Of a stretch of DNA of 64,000 nucleotides, positions 48,940 to 60,697 are shown in pieces. Source of the stretch: Loxodes magnus (Eukaryota > Ciliophora > Karyorelictea > Loxodida > Loxodidae); NCBI GenBank assembly GCA_946699065.1, contig CAMPDV010000877.1:1-64000 (forward strand). The letters are read 5' to 3'. Under the pieces are notes generated by a model. It was not told the origin of the DNA. It searched no databases and worked only from the letters and a program-made list of their open reading frames with translations. The position numbers and the translations under genes were made by a program. Each line of letters opens with the position of its first letter. Positions within the stretch are counted from its first letter, which is position 1.

Positions 48940-50410
48940 CTAGACTAATTTAAGATTTATTATTACTTTTAGATAAAAGTATTTAAGTTATATATTCTAG
49001 TTAATTACTTTATATATGTATATTTTATATCACTTTTAAGAAGTATTGGCTATAAAGGTTATACAGATGAATGAATAGATTCTTTATGAAGATTTTAATT
49101 AAAGTAATTTTAAGAAATTGGTATAATTAAGATAAAATACTTGGTAAGCTTATATTTAGAAAGTTAATTTTCTTTTACCTTTAAATAATTAATTTATTTC
49201 CCCTAAGAGAGTTAACTTTAGAAGATTAATTTAAATTAAATCCTATTTTACTATTTATATCTATAAGCTATTTAACTTACTTTATTACTGCAAATACTTT
49301 CTAGCTATTATTTGACCTGGATATAGTTCTTAGTTGGTATTATTAAGTTTTTTGCATATTAGTAATGATTTAGGTGATGAGCAAGTATTAAAAATGATGT
49401 TTATTTTATAGAGATAACTATAGCCCTTTATTCTTAAGTATATGCTTTTAGCATTTTATTTACTATAAACGAATATTTAAAGTTATACCTTATTAAGTTA
49501 TACCAATATAGTTAATTTCATTTATATTAGAAATATTTCAACTTATAACTAAATACACCTTAGCTTTTAGTATATCTAGATAATAATTACATCTATATAA
49601 TTTAACTAAGAGCATTGCACTAAAGTATAACTAAGATATAGCAAGTTAAGGAAGCTATACTAAGGATATCTAATAAAGTTAAGAAGAGACTAAAGATTAA
49701 GTAGCATCATTCTAAAAAATAAAGAAAAAGGATGTTTTCATTTAGAATTATTTAGACAAATAACTATATTAGTATGTTGCTTAAGAAATCTATCATATGC
49801 TATAAAGGTAAATAGACAAAATTAGAAGATGTCAAAGATAATATTTATTTAGATATTTCCTTTTATAAAATTTCATAACTTACTTTTTTAAATTTCTAAT
49901 GCTTTCGAATTTATTTAGACTTTTTCATTGTCAGCAAATGATAAAGTAGTTTCTTTAGCAAGCCAGTAGCATTGAGGAAGAAAACGTTTATACTTTAACT
50001 GAATAATTATGATTCTAGAAAAGTTATGATTTCCTAAGGAAATATGAGACTTTTTCTATGAACTTATTTAATCATATATGCTTACAGTATTAACTTAGTA
50101 ATTAAATAACCCTTAAAAGCCTTTAAAATTTACTTATTATTTTTATACTTTGCATAGTGCTTTTGATAAGCAAACTTATTAAGCAAGATTAATACTTTTA
50201 TACTAAAAGTAAAAAGTGATAGATATTGCAAACTGCTATTTTGATCTAGACAAGCTTCTAATTAAAGTTAATATTTTGACTTTAAATTTAAGTTTAGAGA
50301 TATTAAGCTATGATAGTGCACTAAGATAGAATCAGTCTAACTATTTTAAAGTTTGAAATAGATATTAACCTAGTCTCTAATAAAGCAGGCTAAAGTATTT
50401 TATTATTAAA
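48940..50410. other. gene-less stretch
   Basis: No recognisable gene or element. Confidence 0.45.
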
Positions 50411-50932
50411 TATTTTTTAAAACCGCCATAGTTGTTCGAAGGTGAACAACAAGGTCATCTTCATCAGAGGTTGGGGAAGTTAAGTACCCATAATCGACTT
50501 TATGTCTTCCTCTGCTTTGGTTTGGCCTCGAGACATAAGATTCTTAGACCTTCGACACTGGCCTAATTTGGAATTAATTCTGGAACGAAAAAGAAATAAT
50601 ATTGCGAGCTTCATCAGAGGTGGGGAATTTAAGTACTCATAATTGACACATGTCGTCCTCTACTTTGGTGATGCAATGAGACACAATCCTGCCATGTCCT
50701 TGGACCTCCAACAAGTATTAAAGATTACGAGTATTCTAAAATTATATCAGTATTGAACATTTTTATCAGTACTGAATAATTATACCAGTATTGAACAAGA
50801 TTTATCAGTATCTGATAATTTTATCAGTAACAAACATTCTTGTCAGTATGAAACATTTATTTTTTAGAGAGCTGCGCACCAATGAGAGTGCTACGCGCTC
50901 TATAATCAAATTTATTTATTTATTTATATTTA
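50411..50932 (+). mobile_element. SINE-like retroposon, copy D
   Basis: Plus-strand full-length copy: 5' attttttaaaaccgccatag, near-palindrome gttgttcgaaggtgaacaac, two ~77-bp repeats, seven ~19-nt units (50,730-50,850), terminal hairpin gagctgcgcacc...ctacgcgctc and (TTTA)n tail. No clear target duplication seen. Confidence 0.85.
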
Positions 50933-52399
50933 TTTAATCAAAGATATTAAAAATAGATATCATTATAACAAATCTTTCTAGCTATTTATAGTTTAGTATT
51001 AGGTTTAAGTTTAAATCTAAATAATTATTTTCAATTCCTTTTACCAACCTTTTATTCCACTATCTAGAAATAGGTAGAATAAATATATCTTATATTTAGC
51101 ATTTATTACTTTATAATACTCTTTAGATATAAAATGTCTAACTATAATATATATCCTACTAAATCTAAATTAATTAAGCATATCTCCTATAAATACTAAA
51201 TACCCTATTTTGATATTAATATAGAGGCATAATTACTTAGATTTATTTAATCAAATTTTACTAATGATTACCTTATAAGCACCTTTCTATCTAGATCTAA
51301 GCATTACCAATATAAAGGCTAAGAAGAAGTAATTTCTAAAATACTCTAAATATAAAAATTTGCCTAAGTTTAATTTGCTTATACCAATTTTAAAGTCTAT
51401 TATATGACTTTAAATAAAAACTATCTTAAAAATTAAATCCTAATTTAAAATAGCTGCTAATACTAAATAGGAAAGCATATAAGCATTAATAAGCAACCAT
51501 AATGTTCAAACCTATATTAGTTATTAAGATTTATAAGCTTACTTTTTATTAATACTTAATAGAGCGCTATTATAGCAAACAGCTTTAAATATTTCTATTT
51601 AGTTCAGGATAAAAATAATGCTAGTTAAGTTTAGATAGAATAGCATAGATTCTTTTATCGATTAAATAAAAAAAAGGTAATTAAATTATTTATTCCTGAA
51701 TCAAGGAACTTAGAGCTATATAAAAGGCATCATAAATGCTAAATTTTACATAAAATACTTAAAATAAATTAAAGGATCATACATTTAAATCACAACAAAG
51801 AAAACCTAAATATTAGTTGTTAAATCAATATTTGATAATTATCTATTAATCTTCTTAATTAAGACTATTGACTCAACAAAAAAATTGGGAAAGAAACTAT
51901 TTTAAAGTAGATATTAGAATTGAGGATTTTGAAGAGTATGAAAAATATTACTCTATTTTAGCAATTTGCATTTTCAAATGACGTAAAATAAAATCGCAAT
52001 AGAGAAATGACAAAAGTTTTACTCAATAATAGAGTAATCTTAAATAAATATTCAAACAAGAACTTAAAAAATTATCTAGAACACTTAAGAGAGTAAATAA
52101 ATAGAAAGTTATTGATAAAATTTTTTATTATTTAAAGTTAAAAAGGTAATTTAGGGTACAATGAAGGGTATAATCATTCTAAATTAATAATAATTAAGAT
52201 ATTTTCTTAGAATTATTATATTTATTTACCTAAAAATTTGCAAGAAATAAGTTATTAATAAACTCAGATCTTCGCAAAGGAAAATAAAATTTGCTATTTA
52301 TTCATTCCAATAAACTTAAAATATATGTAGTCAGATGAATCTGATTTAGTTATAAAAATTTTATAATTAAAAGACTTATAAAAGTTAAAAATAATCGAA
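50933..52399. repeat. segmental duplication, copy 2 (3' flank of four-TM gene)
   Basis: Collinear with about 30,110-31,440, moderately diverged. No firm gene. Confidence 0.55.
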
Positions 52400-52945
52400 T
52401 CAAATCAACTCTTCACTTGTCTAAACTTCATTACTCTCTTTGCCCTTCTATTCTGACTCTTTTAATTTAGCATACATACATATATTAAAAAATACAGCTA
52501 AAATTCAAATAGCAATCAGTTTAGCCTAGAAATTTATTTTCGCTTACTCTGAATTTTCTTTTATTTCTCTAATTCAATCACCACAATTTTCATCTTATTA
52601 GGTATATTCCGAACAAAATACGAGAATAATAGCTCCTATAAAACTCACTACACTTATTAGATATAAAATAATGCTCATCTTCTCTTTACTTTTATCTTAG
52701 AGTTGTTGTTACTCTTGGAACTCGAAAATGAGGAAAATAAAGTACTACGATAAGATTTAAAGCTATAGAACCCTCCAAAGTATTTATAAGTGATAACTGT
52801 ATTTAGATTCTGAGCAAGGCTTATAATATTATCCTTGATAGTAAAGGATTATCTCTATTGCTATCACCAGTAGTATGATGAAAGCCGATTCCAGACAACT
52901 TTTTACACCTGGACTTATCTTACTAACATAAGGGATGTTCTTCAT
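52400..52945 (-). CDS. small four-transmembrane protein, family member
   Basis: Intact 181-codon frame ending in TGA. N-terminus MKNIPYVSKISPGVKSCLES, TM1 AFIILLVIAIEIILYY, loop YYKPC, TM2 LSQYFIFLIFEF, TM3 MSIILYLISVVSFIGAIILV, loop ENCGDWIREIKENSEQ and TM4 LIAIWILAVFFNICMY. Two Trp codons are TGA (GDWIRE and AIWILA). The first is TGG in the 31,445 paralog. Flanking DNA is also duplicated between the two loci. Confidence 0.83.
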
Positions 52946-53049
52946 TTTTAACTAAAGAAATTTATCATAGTTGTATTTAAATTAAACTTAAAATTAAATT
53001 TAAAATTAATGGAAATAATCAATTAAACAATTACTTTATAAATAATAAA

Positions 53050-53885
53050 ATGGATTAATCTCTTCGACTCTCAAAAAATTAACTTAGAAACCTAAAGAGA
53101 AAAGCGGCAAAAGAAATTTAGAAAAAATAATAACAATAGGAGGAGTCAAGCTCTTCTTCAGAAGGTAAAGTTATGGTAGGATAAATAGAGATAAGTTAAC
53201 CTAAAAATGAAACTAATCAAAAACTTTAAATTTAATTAGACCAAATGTAAAAAGTAATCTCAAATTATGAAGAAACAACTTACAACTTAGGCGAAAAAAT
53301 ACGGGAACTAATGAGTAATATAGAAGATTAGAACAACGAATTACTAATACTTAGAAGATAACTTATTTGTAGCAAATTAATAACGGAAGAATAACTCTGA
53401 ACTTAATCATAATAAAATTTTAAATACGACACAAAAATGGAAATAGAAAAAATACCAATAGAATTAAAAACAGAATTGAATCCAGAAAAAGAAATGATTG
53501 CTACAAGTTTCATTAAAAGATTAGAAAATATAGAAAATAAATTATCATAAAAAAGAACGAAATAAAGACAATAATACAAACTTTGCTGATGTTGCAAATC
53601 AAATCAACATATTTTAAAAAACTGTTGATAGTGAAAGAAAATAAACGAATAAGAGCAGAAAAGAACATGGAGACAACTCAATAAACTATGAATAACTCCA
53701 ACAGGGATCTACAAATAAAAGCTTTTTGCAAGACCACTTGAACGGTTACAGTGGTAACCTTCCACTTAATAAAAAGGTCGTGGATCACACCCACGTTAAA
53801 AAAGCTGTCCGCAGGAACTGGTTGCAATTCCAGAGAATGCAAAACTCTACTAACTTTAAGTATATTATTATTATTATTATTACTT
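53050..53885 (+). mobile_element. half-LINE-like ORF1 element, open frame
   Basis: The frame opens at ATG 53,050 (MDQSLRLSKNQLRNLKRKAA) and stays open to the simple-repeat tail. Blocks: SSSSSEGKVMVG, a coiled coil (DQMQKVISNYEETT, EKIRELMSNIEDQNNELLIL), a canonical zinc knuckle CWCCKSNQHILKNC (~170-185; Trp is TGA), then RTWRQLNKLWI, YKQKL and a basic GRG segment. The 3' end has a hairpin ctggttgcaattccag and a (TTA)n tail (53,866-53,881). No in-frame TGA stop is seen before the tail. Likely an ORF1 nucleic-acid-binding protein of a LINE; no RT present. Confidence 0.72.
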
Positions 53886-56800
53886 TATAAATAAATTTAA
53901 ACTAAAGTTATTAAGAATAATCAAGAGAAATCAGTTAAATCTATACTAAATTAATATAAAGAAATTCTTATACCAAGTATTTTAAATATTAATGCTTATA
54001 AACATTTAATTAGTTAATAAAAGAGAGGATGAAAACAAATAGTTATAAATACTTCTATAGTAAAATAATTTAATGTAATATAAGTTTATAGCTAATATCA
54101 AAGTTTATTTAGCAACTCTATCAGCATTTATTTTTCTTCTGAGGTGAAAGATTTAAGATAATTTATTACCTTTAATATTGAACAAACGAAGATAAATAAA
54201 AGACAAATATCCTTGAAGCACTAAAAATGAAATATACTAGGAGTACTAGCTTCTATTTAAAGTTTTTACATTAATATTTATATAAGCTATTCATGCTTTT
54301 ATTGTTGGATTATTCGATAAAAAGGATATTTAGAATTTAACCATAAATACAAAACATATAAAACTTAAAATATAAGAAGTAAATAATAAAAAAGCGTAGA
54401 AGAGATGGTCTAAAGAAATTTATTTAAAGAAAATAATTCTAGATTATGATGCTTATACTTTAGATAATTATACGTTAAATAATTTCCCACATTCTTTTAT
54501 TAAAATAATAAAAATGTTCATATTCTATTTAAGAAATTATTCCTTCTAGTTATAAGGAATAAGCTTAAATAAAATAATTTTTATTAAGAGTTAATATTTG
54601 TATTTTTAGATTGTTATTAGATAGTTCATTTTTAAAATAGTCTATTAAATTAATTTAGTTAAAAGTATTTCTCATTCTGCTACTTAAAACTTAAATTATA
54701 AAAGTATTTTCCTTTCTATTTTAACTTTAAGAAATTAATGTAACTTGAGACAAGCAAGTTATTATTAACTTAAGTATAGTGCTAAGTTAATTTAATTTGA
54801 TACCTTAATAAATAATATTTATTCTAGTTATTTTATATCTATAGTGAGATATATAACTATTATAAATTATAATTATATTTAATATTTATTTTCTTTTAAA
54901 TTACTTCTATCATCTGTATTTTAAGCTTATTTTAAGATAAAATCAAATAAAAAGCCAATTAGTTTAAAAGTAACTTGATATAATAAACATTTGAACTAAA
55001 GATGAAATAAACTTAATTTCACTAGCAAAGTAATAAATAGCTAAGTATTAAATAAATAGTATTAAATAATAAGATTTAGTAATAGCTTATATTATTTAAA
55101 ATACTTTTATTAGCAAAATTCTTCTTTAGAATAAAGGATATTAGTTTAAATTATTTATAAACAAATTAAATTAATTTAACTATTAAATAGCTTTATTTAA
55201 TAACTTTAAGATAATTCTTAAATAATACTAAAGCTTAAATCTAATTCTTAAGTTTATATATAAAACTAAAAATACTTATATTATAAATTAAAGAACTTCT
55301 TTTAAATTTTTATTTTCACTTTTATTAATGAATATTTAATTAATTTTAACTTAGTTACAAGAATAACTATTATAAGTCTATATAATAATAATAAGATAAA
55401 TTAAGTTAGCAATTATCGAGGTTTTCACCTCTTCATAGAAGAGATTTGAGATTAAAGAGATTGAATAAAATTTTATTTTAAGACAAAAGCATATTTTTAT
55501 AAAAATTAGTTAGAACTAGGATTTAGATATAAAAGGGTATTTGATAAACAAAATGTTTTTATATAAGTTAGTTAATAAATGTCTGTAATTTAAGTAATAA
55601 ACTTTAAAATCTCATTACAATTTAATAAAAATATTTATGGAAGGTTAAAATAAAATGAGGAATTATGAAATAAATAATTAAAGCATTCTAACCCTAAATA
55701 TTTCTAATACTTAAATTAAGATATTTCTAGGAATACAAGCATTATTATAGTTATGATTTTAAGATATCAAATTAATTATTAAAGTACTGCTATAAATTTA
55801 TATATAGATATATAAATAATTGCTAGATATATAACTACTAAGTTTATCTAATTACTTGACTTGATATTCTGAATACTAAACAGCTTAATAACTATAATGC
55901 TAGAGTATAATATTCATATTTAAATTGATTGAAGAGTTTCTAGTTTTTATATATTTATTTGTATTGATTGAAGTTTAGTTTTTGAAGAGATTTAAAAAAG
56001 TAAGGTATAATAAATATTTTTGTTATAAGATATGTTTCTATTAACAAAATTGAATAATATTCTTGAAAAGAGGTTTTAAGATTTACATTAAGCGCTTTTT
56101 ATTTAGAAGCTAAGTTTATAAGATAAAATGCTTTGTTATAAATTATTTGCCTAGAATCTTAATTGTTTACTAGAGATTTAATTAAAACCTATGACCATTA
56201 GGATTTATTTTTAAATATTACCTTTATAAAATTTGCGTTCAGAAGGTCTCTCTTGAAATTTAGTTATTTAAAAGCCACTTCAAACCTTACAAGCTTAATT
56301 ACTTAGTCTTAATATTCTCTTTTAAGGATCTACTTTTGCACTAGTTAGTAGATGAATTATTTTAAATAAGAATAATTATTTTAATTAAATTGATTATTTA
56401 ATGTATGCTGATAGTCTGAGAAAGCAGCTTAGATTACTCTATGATAAATTAAAAGCTTCTCATAGCTCTTTTAAATGCTACTTTATTACTTTTTTGTTAG
56501 TTTATTAAGCAAAGTTCTCTTAGCTTTAAGATTGCTTTAATCAAGAGAAATTTAACTTTTATTTTATATACTTAAAACTAAAACATTATTGTAAATAATT
56601 AAAGAGTAATTTGGAAGATATTATGATTCATGCTTCTAACTATAATCAAGAAAATGATATCAGAAAGATCAAAAGCAAAGCTGGTTTAAATTGCTAGTAT
56701 GGCTTATAATATAAAGCTTGCTACTAAACTAAAATAAGGAATTAATTAAATCATATCTGAAAATGCTTGAATCAGTTACTATATATAGTGATAAGATTTA

Positions 56801-57343
56801 ATAGTTATCTCCTTAGCTTTATATCTTTTTATCTATCTCATAGTTCCATCTTTTTAGTTTTATACCTTGTCTCAATTATTTTAGTATTTTCCTTATTTAT
56901 TTTAAAATGATTGAAGAATGATAGTATAATGCTTGGTATACATTAGATACAAATTTAGCATTTATTAATTATTTTATAGTTATAATATTAAGGAGCTATA
57001 GAAAATCCTAATATAATGGCTTTTATTTCTCTCAAATACCAAGTATTAAAATCTTTGTTTATAATATATAAAGGCAAGTTTTGACCTAAAGTGTCATTTC
57101 TTGCTGGCTGCTTTAAGGAATACTTTTTTTATTTTATGGCAAATATCTAATATTTGAGAATTTAGCAAGTAAGACTAATAAAATATTGGCTAAGTAAAAT
57201 GCTAATGATTTGATGCTTATAACTATTTATTGCTATTTATGATTATTTAATTCATTTTATATAGTTATGCACCATAAAAAATACACCTAATCCAATAAAG
57301 TTAATTTAAATTAGAATCTTATAAACTGCAATTCAAGATAAAA
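53886..57343. other. gene-less AT-rich stretch
   Basis: No gene recognised. Around 56,640-56,800 a short minus-strand similarity to the start of the four-TM family (gcttataatataaagcttgc) may be a faint relic. Confidence 0.4.
55381..55440 (-). mobile_element. LINE 3'-end fragment
   Basis: Minus strand reads atgaagaggtgaaaacctcg then ataattgc and an ATT-type tail. This matches the 3' hairpin and tail of the element at 35,405-36,336. No coding part is attached, so it looks like a 5'-truncated insertion. Confidence 0.65.
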
Positions 57344-57418
57344 GAGTCTGCACGCACACTCGAAGCACAAATTTTTCGCTTATTAAGAGAATGATCTACC
57401 AATTAATTCACAAAGGTA
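57344..57418 (-). pseudogene. tRNA-Thr relic
   Basis: Aligns along its whole length with the tRNA-Thr (AGT) genes. It keeps acgc...ctcgaa and ttttcgctta-taag around the anticodon, but has many substitutions in acceptor, D and T stems. No functional cloverleaf. Confidence 0.75.
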
Positions 57419-59631
57419 GTTAGACTATAAAATGTATTATGGTAAGCAATGGAATTTAAATCTAAACTTTTAGATCTTTTAGCTCTTATAGTTTTCAACT
57501 AAATAAGCAATTTAAATCTCTTGATATATTTTATTTTCAATAAATGATAGCACTTTATATATTTCATAAGGAACCTTCTAAATTAGATATTTTTCAATCA
57601 AGTCACTACAGATTTTTCATGGCTTTATATTTATAAGATTCACAATGTGGATACATTCAACACATGATTACTATTTACACTGATCAAATAATTTTATAGC
57701 TACATCTAAATAAATCTTTCTAGTTTATACAAAGATAAAATTAAGCAAATGTTAAATAGAAAAGCATGATAAAAGCAATTTTTTATATTCTAAAATATTA
57801 TAAAAAATGCATTACAATGATTGAGTAGATTAAATCAAAGTTATAAGTAGATGTAAGTTTAAGTTTAGGTCACTTTAAATAATATCTTTCCCAAATAAAA
57901 TAATTTGCTTATTTGAAGCATCTAATTTATTTGCTTCTTCTTAATTATCTACTATCTGCTTTAGATGTTAATAATTTAGATGGATATCTATTTTTCTTAG
58001 ATTGCTTTTAAGTAAATATACTATATCTCATTGATTATATCTATATTAATTATTTGCTCTCAGAATTTTTCTTTCGAAGCAATATAAGAATAAGCAAATG
58101 TCTTTATTGCTTTACCATAATCATGAAATAATTAAGGAATTTATTTAAACTAAATATTTGATAAACTTACTAAAAGGAAAACCCCAGTTTAAGAAATCAA
58201 GTTTAAAGCTTCATTTACCTTAGCACTTTCGTATCTTTCTAAGTAAGAAAGTAGTCTTTTATAACTTAAAATTATACAAAAAGCACTCCAACTTTCATTA
58301 AAATTAAGCATTAAGATACTAATTATTACCTTTTAAGAGGCAATTATACCTTTCAATTAAACTTAATTATATAAATTAAATGAAATTTCCATAAATCAGA
58401 AAGAAATGATCTAAGTTAATGAAATATTACAAACATATCTACTTTGTCTACTTTGCATCCCCATAAATATACTTCTTAGATATAAAAGTCTACTAATAAC
58501 TTAAATCCTATAATTAACTAACTAGATAAATTAAGCTATTTAAAAAAGCTTAGTTAGTTGTAATAAGCTTTAATAATTGAATAATAAAGTTTAATGTTTT
58601 TAATTGTTATTTTATACTTTTAAGTTAAAGTAAGAGAAGTTAGCAAGATAAGTTAAGTTGGTTTATGATATAATCAATAAGCTATCTAGGCACTTGATAA
58701 ATAGGTACTATGTAATGAAACCAAAAATTCTTGAGAATTGATTAGAGTATTTGAAATCTCAATGATTTAGATAACTAAAGCATTTTAATGAAAGTTTTCC
58801 AGACTTATTTAGTATATTGATAATTATATAAGGCTAAAATGTAGAAATTGCTTAAAATAACTTTCAAAAGAGAAAATATCTCATAATAATCGAATGAAGT
58901 TACTATAAACTAATAGCATTCACTAGTACTTAACATTATATTATTCAAAACTATTTATTGCTTACAATATATTCATCATTAGTCTCCTCTCTCTAAAACC
59001 CACATCCATTTACTTACTCTTCTAGCAAACTAAGATAAGCTTCTCTAATAAATGTTGATAATGGTAGATTTTATTTAATAAAACAAATTTTTTATGAGTA
59101 TATAGTTATAGAATTAAAATAGCGAACTTAGAACGCTAAAATAAAATATAGAACAATAGAACTGAAATAAAAGAAGATATTAACCTTCATCAACGAATTA
59201 ATTAAAGCTAATACATACATTTTACATACTAACTTCATGCCTTTTTAATACTTCTAAGTAAAGACAAAGAAGCCAACTATCCTAAAGCTAACATTTAGAA
59301 AATAGGATGTTTAAGATAAGCAAAAGAGTTGGCGCTTGTAATTTATATTTGAATTTCGTTTTAATTTAGAGAGGTAATTGTAAGTAATTTAAATGAAGCT
59401 ATTAATAATTATTTCATTATTGGTTTAGGGGATATATGAAAGTTATAAAGTATATTGAAACAAAACTTGCTATTTTAACTTAAAATTTGAAATATAGTTC
59501 TTTGCAAATTGATTAGAAAGGATTAATATAACGAAAATTAAATAAAATATCTGTATGGAAAATAAATAAAAGTAGAAAGTCTTCCGAAAAGAAAAATTTA
59601 GAACGGAGGAAACAAATAAAAAGTAAGTTAA
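57419..59631. other. gene-less stretch
   Basis: Nothing firm. The last ~200 bp may be degraded LINE sequence preceding the YADD fragment. Confidence 0.4.
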
Positions 59632-60100
59632 AAATATTTAGGTTATGCAGATGATGTATATGAACAGAACTGGATTCAACGGATATTAAATTAACTTTAA
59701 TATCTCAAATATGAATTTTAAGTCAAAGAAATATTATTATTAAAAGCAAAAAAGCATTCATTGCCTTTCAAAGGACAAAGAAAAGAAAAAAAGTTGATAA
59801 TTTTATATTTCTCTAAGAATTATAAATATCTCTGAGAATCTGTACTAGAAATATTAACTTCTTAAAAATCAATAAGCAAGCAATAGAATATAATTAGCTC
59901 TACGCTATAAGGCCCAGATGGATAATGCTTTAAATATGAATATTAAAAAGAATTTATTAAAGTCTGAAATTGCATCTAAAAACATAAAGAAATTGAAGAA
60001 ATCTGCAGGAAATTAGTAAATCAAAATCTGGTAAATCAACTAATTTGAACATACAACATAATCAACGATTAAATTCATAAAAAGATTAAAAGCAGATACT
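59632..60100 (+). mobile_element. LINE reverse transcriptase fragment (palm, YADD)
   Basis: KYLGYADDVYEQNWIQRILN gives the RT catalytic YADD box at 59,644-59,655, followed by LQYLKYEF and NYKYLWES, consistent with the LINE region after the catalytic box. Frames become mixed further downstream. The fingers region is absent; it is the part seen at 16.0-16.5 kb. Confidence 0.65.
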
Positions 60101-60697
60101 AAATCATAAAATTAAATTGCATAAAATCCCTAATATACCATATAAATAACTAAAGCCAGAATGCTTAAATAAAAACAAATTTCATGACTATTATAGAGGT
60201 TTAATATATTATTTCCATATATCACTTGCTTAGTACAAGCAACATATCGAAACTCTTTAATAAAATTAAATGAATACATTTTTTGTTATACAGAGCCAAG
60301 AATAGCACTCACTCAAGAGAAATTAATAAATTGCAACTTAATATAAATTAAAAATTTAAACTTAATTGAAATATTAATAACTATTTAATATCAATGTAAA
60401 AATCTAAATACTCTAAACTCCCTCTATTTAATAGGTTTGCTAAAAGAACAATTTTAATATCCCTTTATCTTGGCTCTGAAAGTTAATTCTTTAGACGATT
60501 GCAATGCGATAATGTACTTTTATAAGAATAAAATTATATAATGCAAATATCTTTTAGATGTATAGTAGAAACATTAATTAAATTTGGAAGAATATGACTA
60601 TTATTAAAGGCATAGAGGTTTTATAAGGTTTAAACATAGTTAAAGAGTTTTATTCACTTATTTAAAAAAATTCGTTAAAAGTGATTAAATATTAATT
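60101..60697. other. spacer upstream of duplicated receptor copy
   Basis: The last ~100 bp match the upstream region of the receptor gene at 10,030-10,120. The rest is featureless. Confidence 0.45.
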
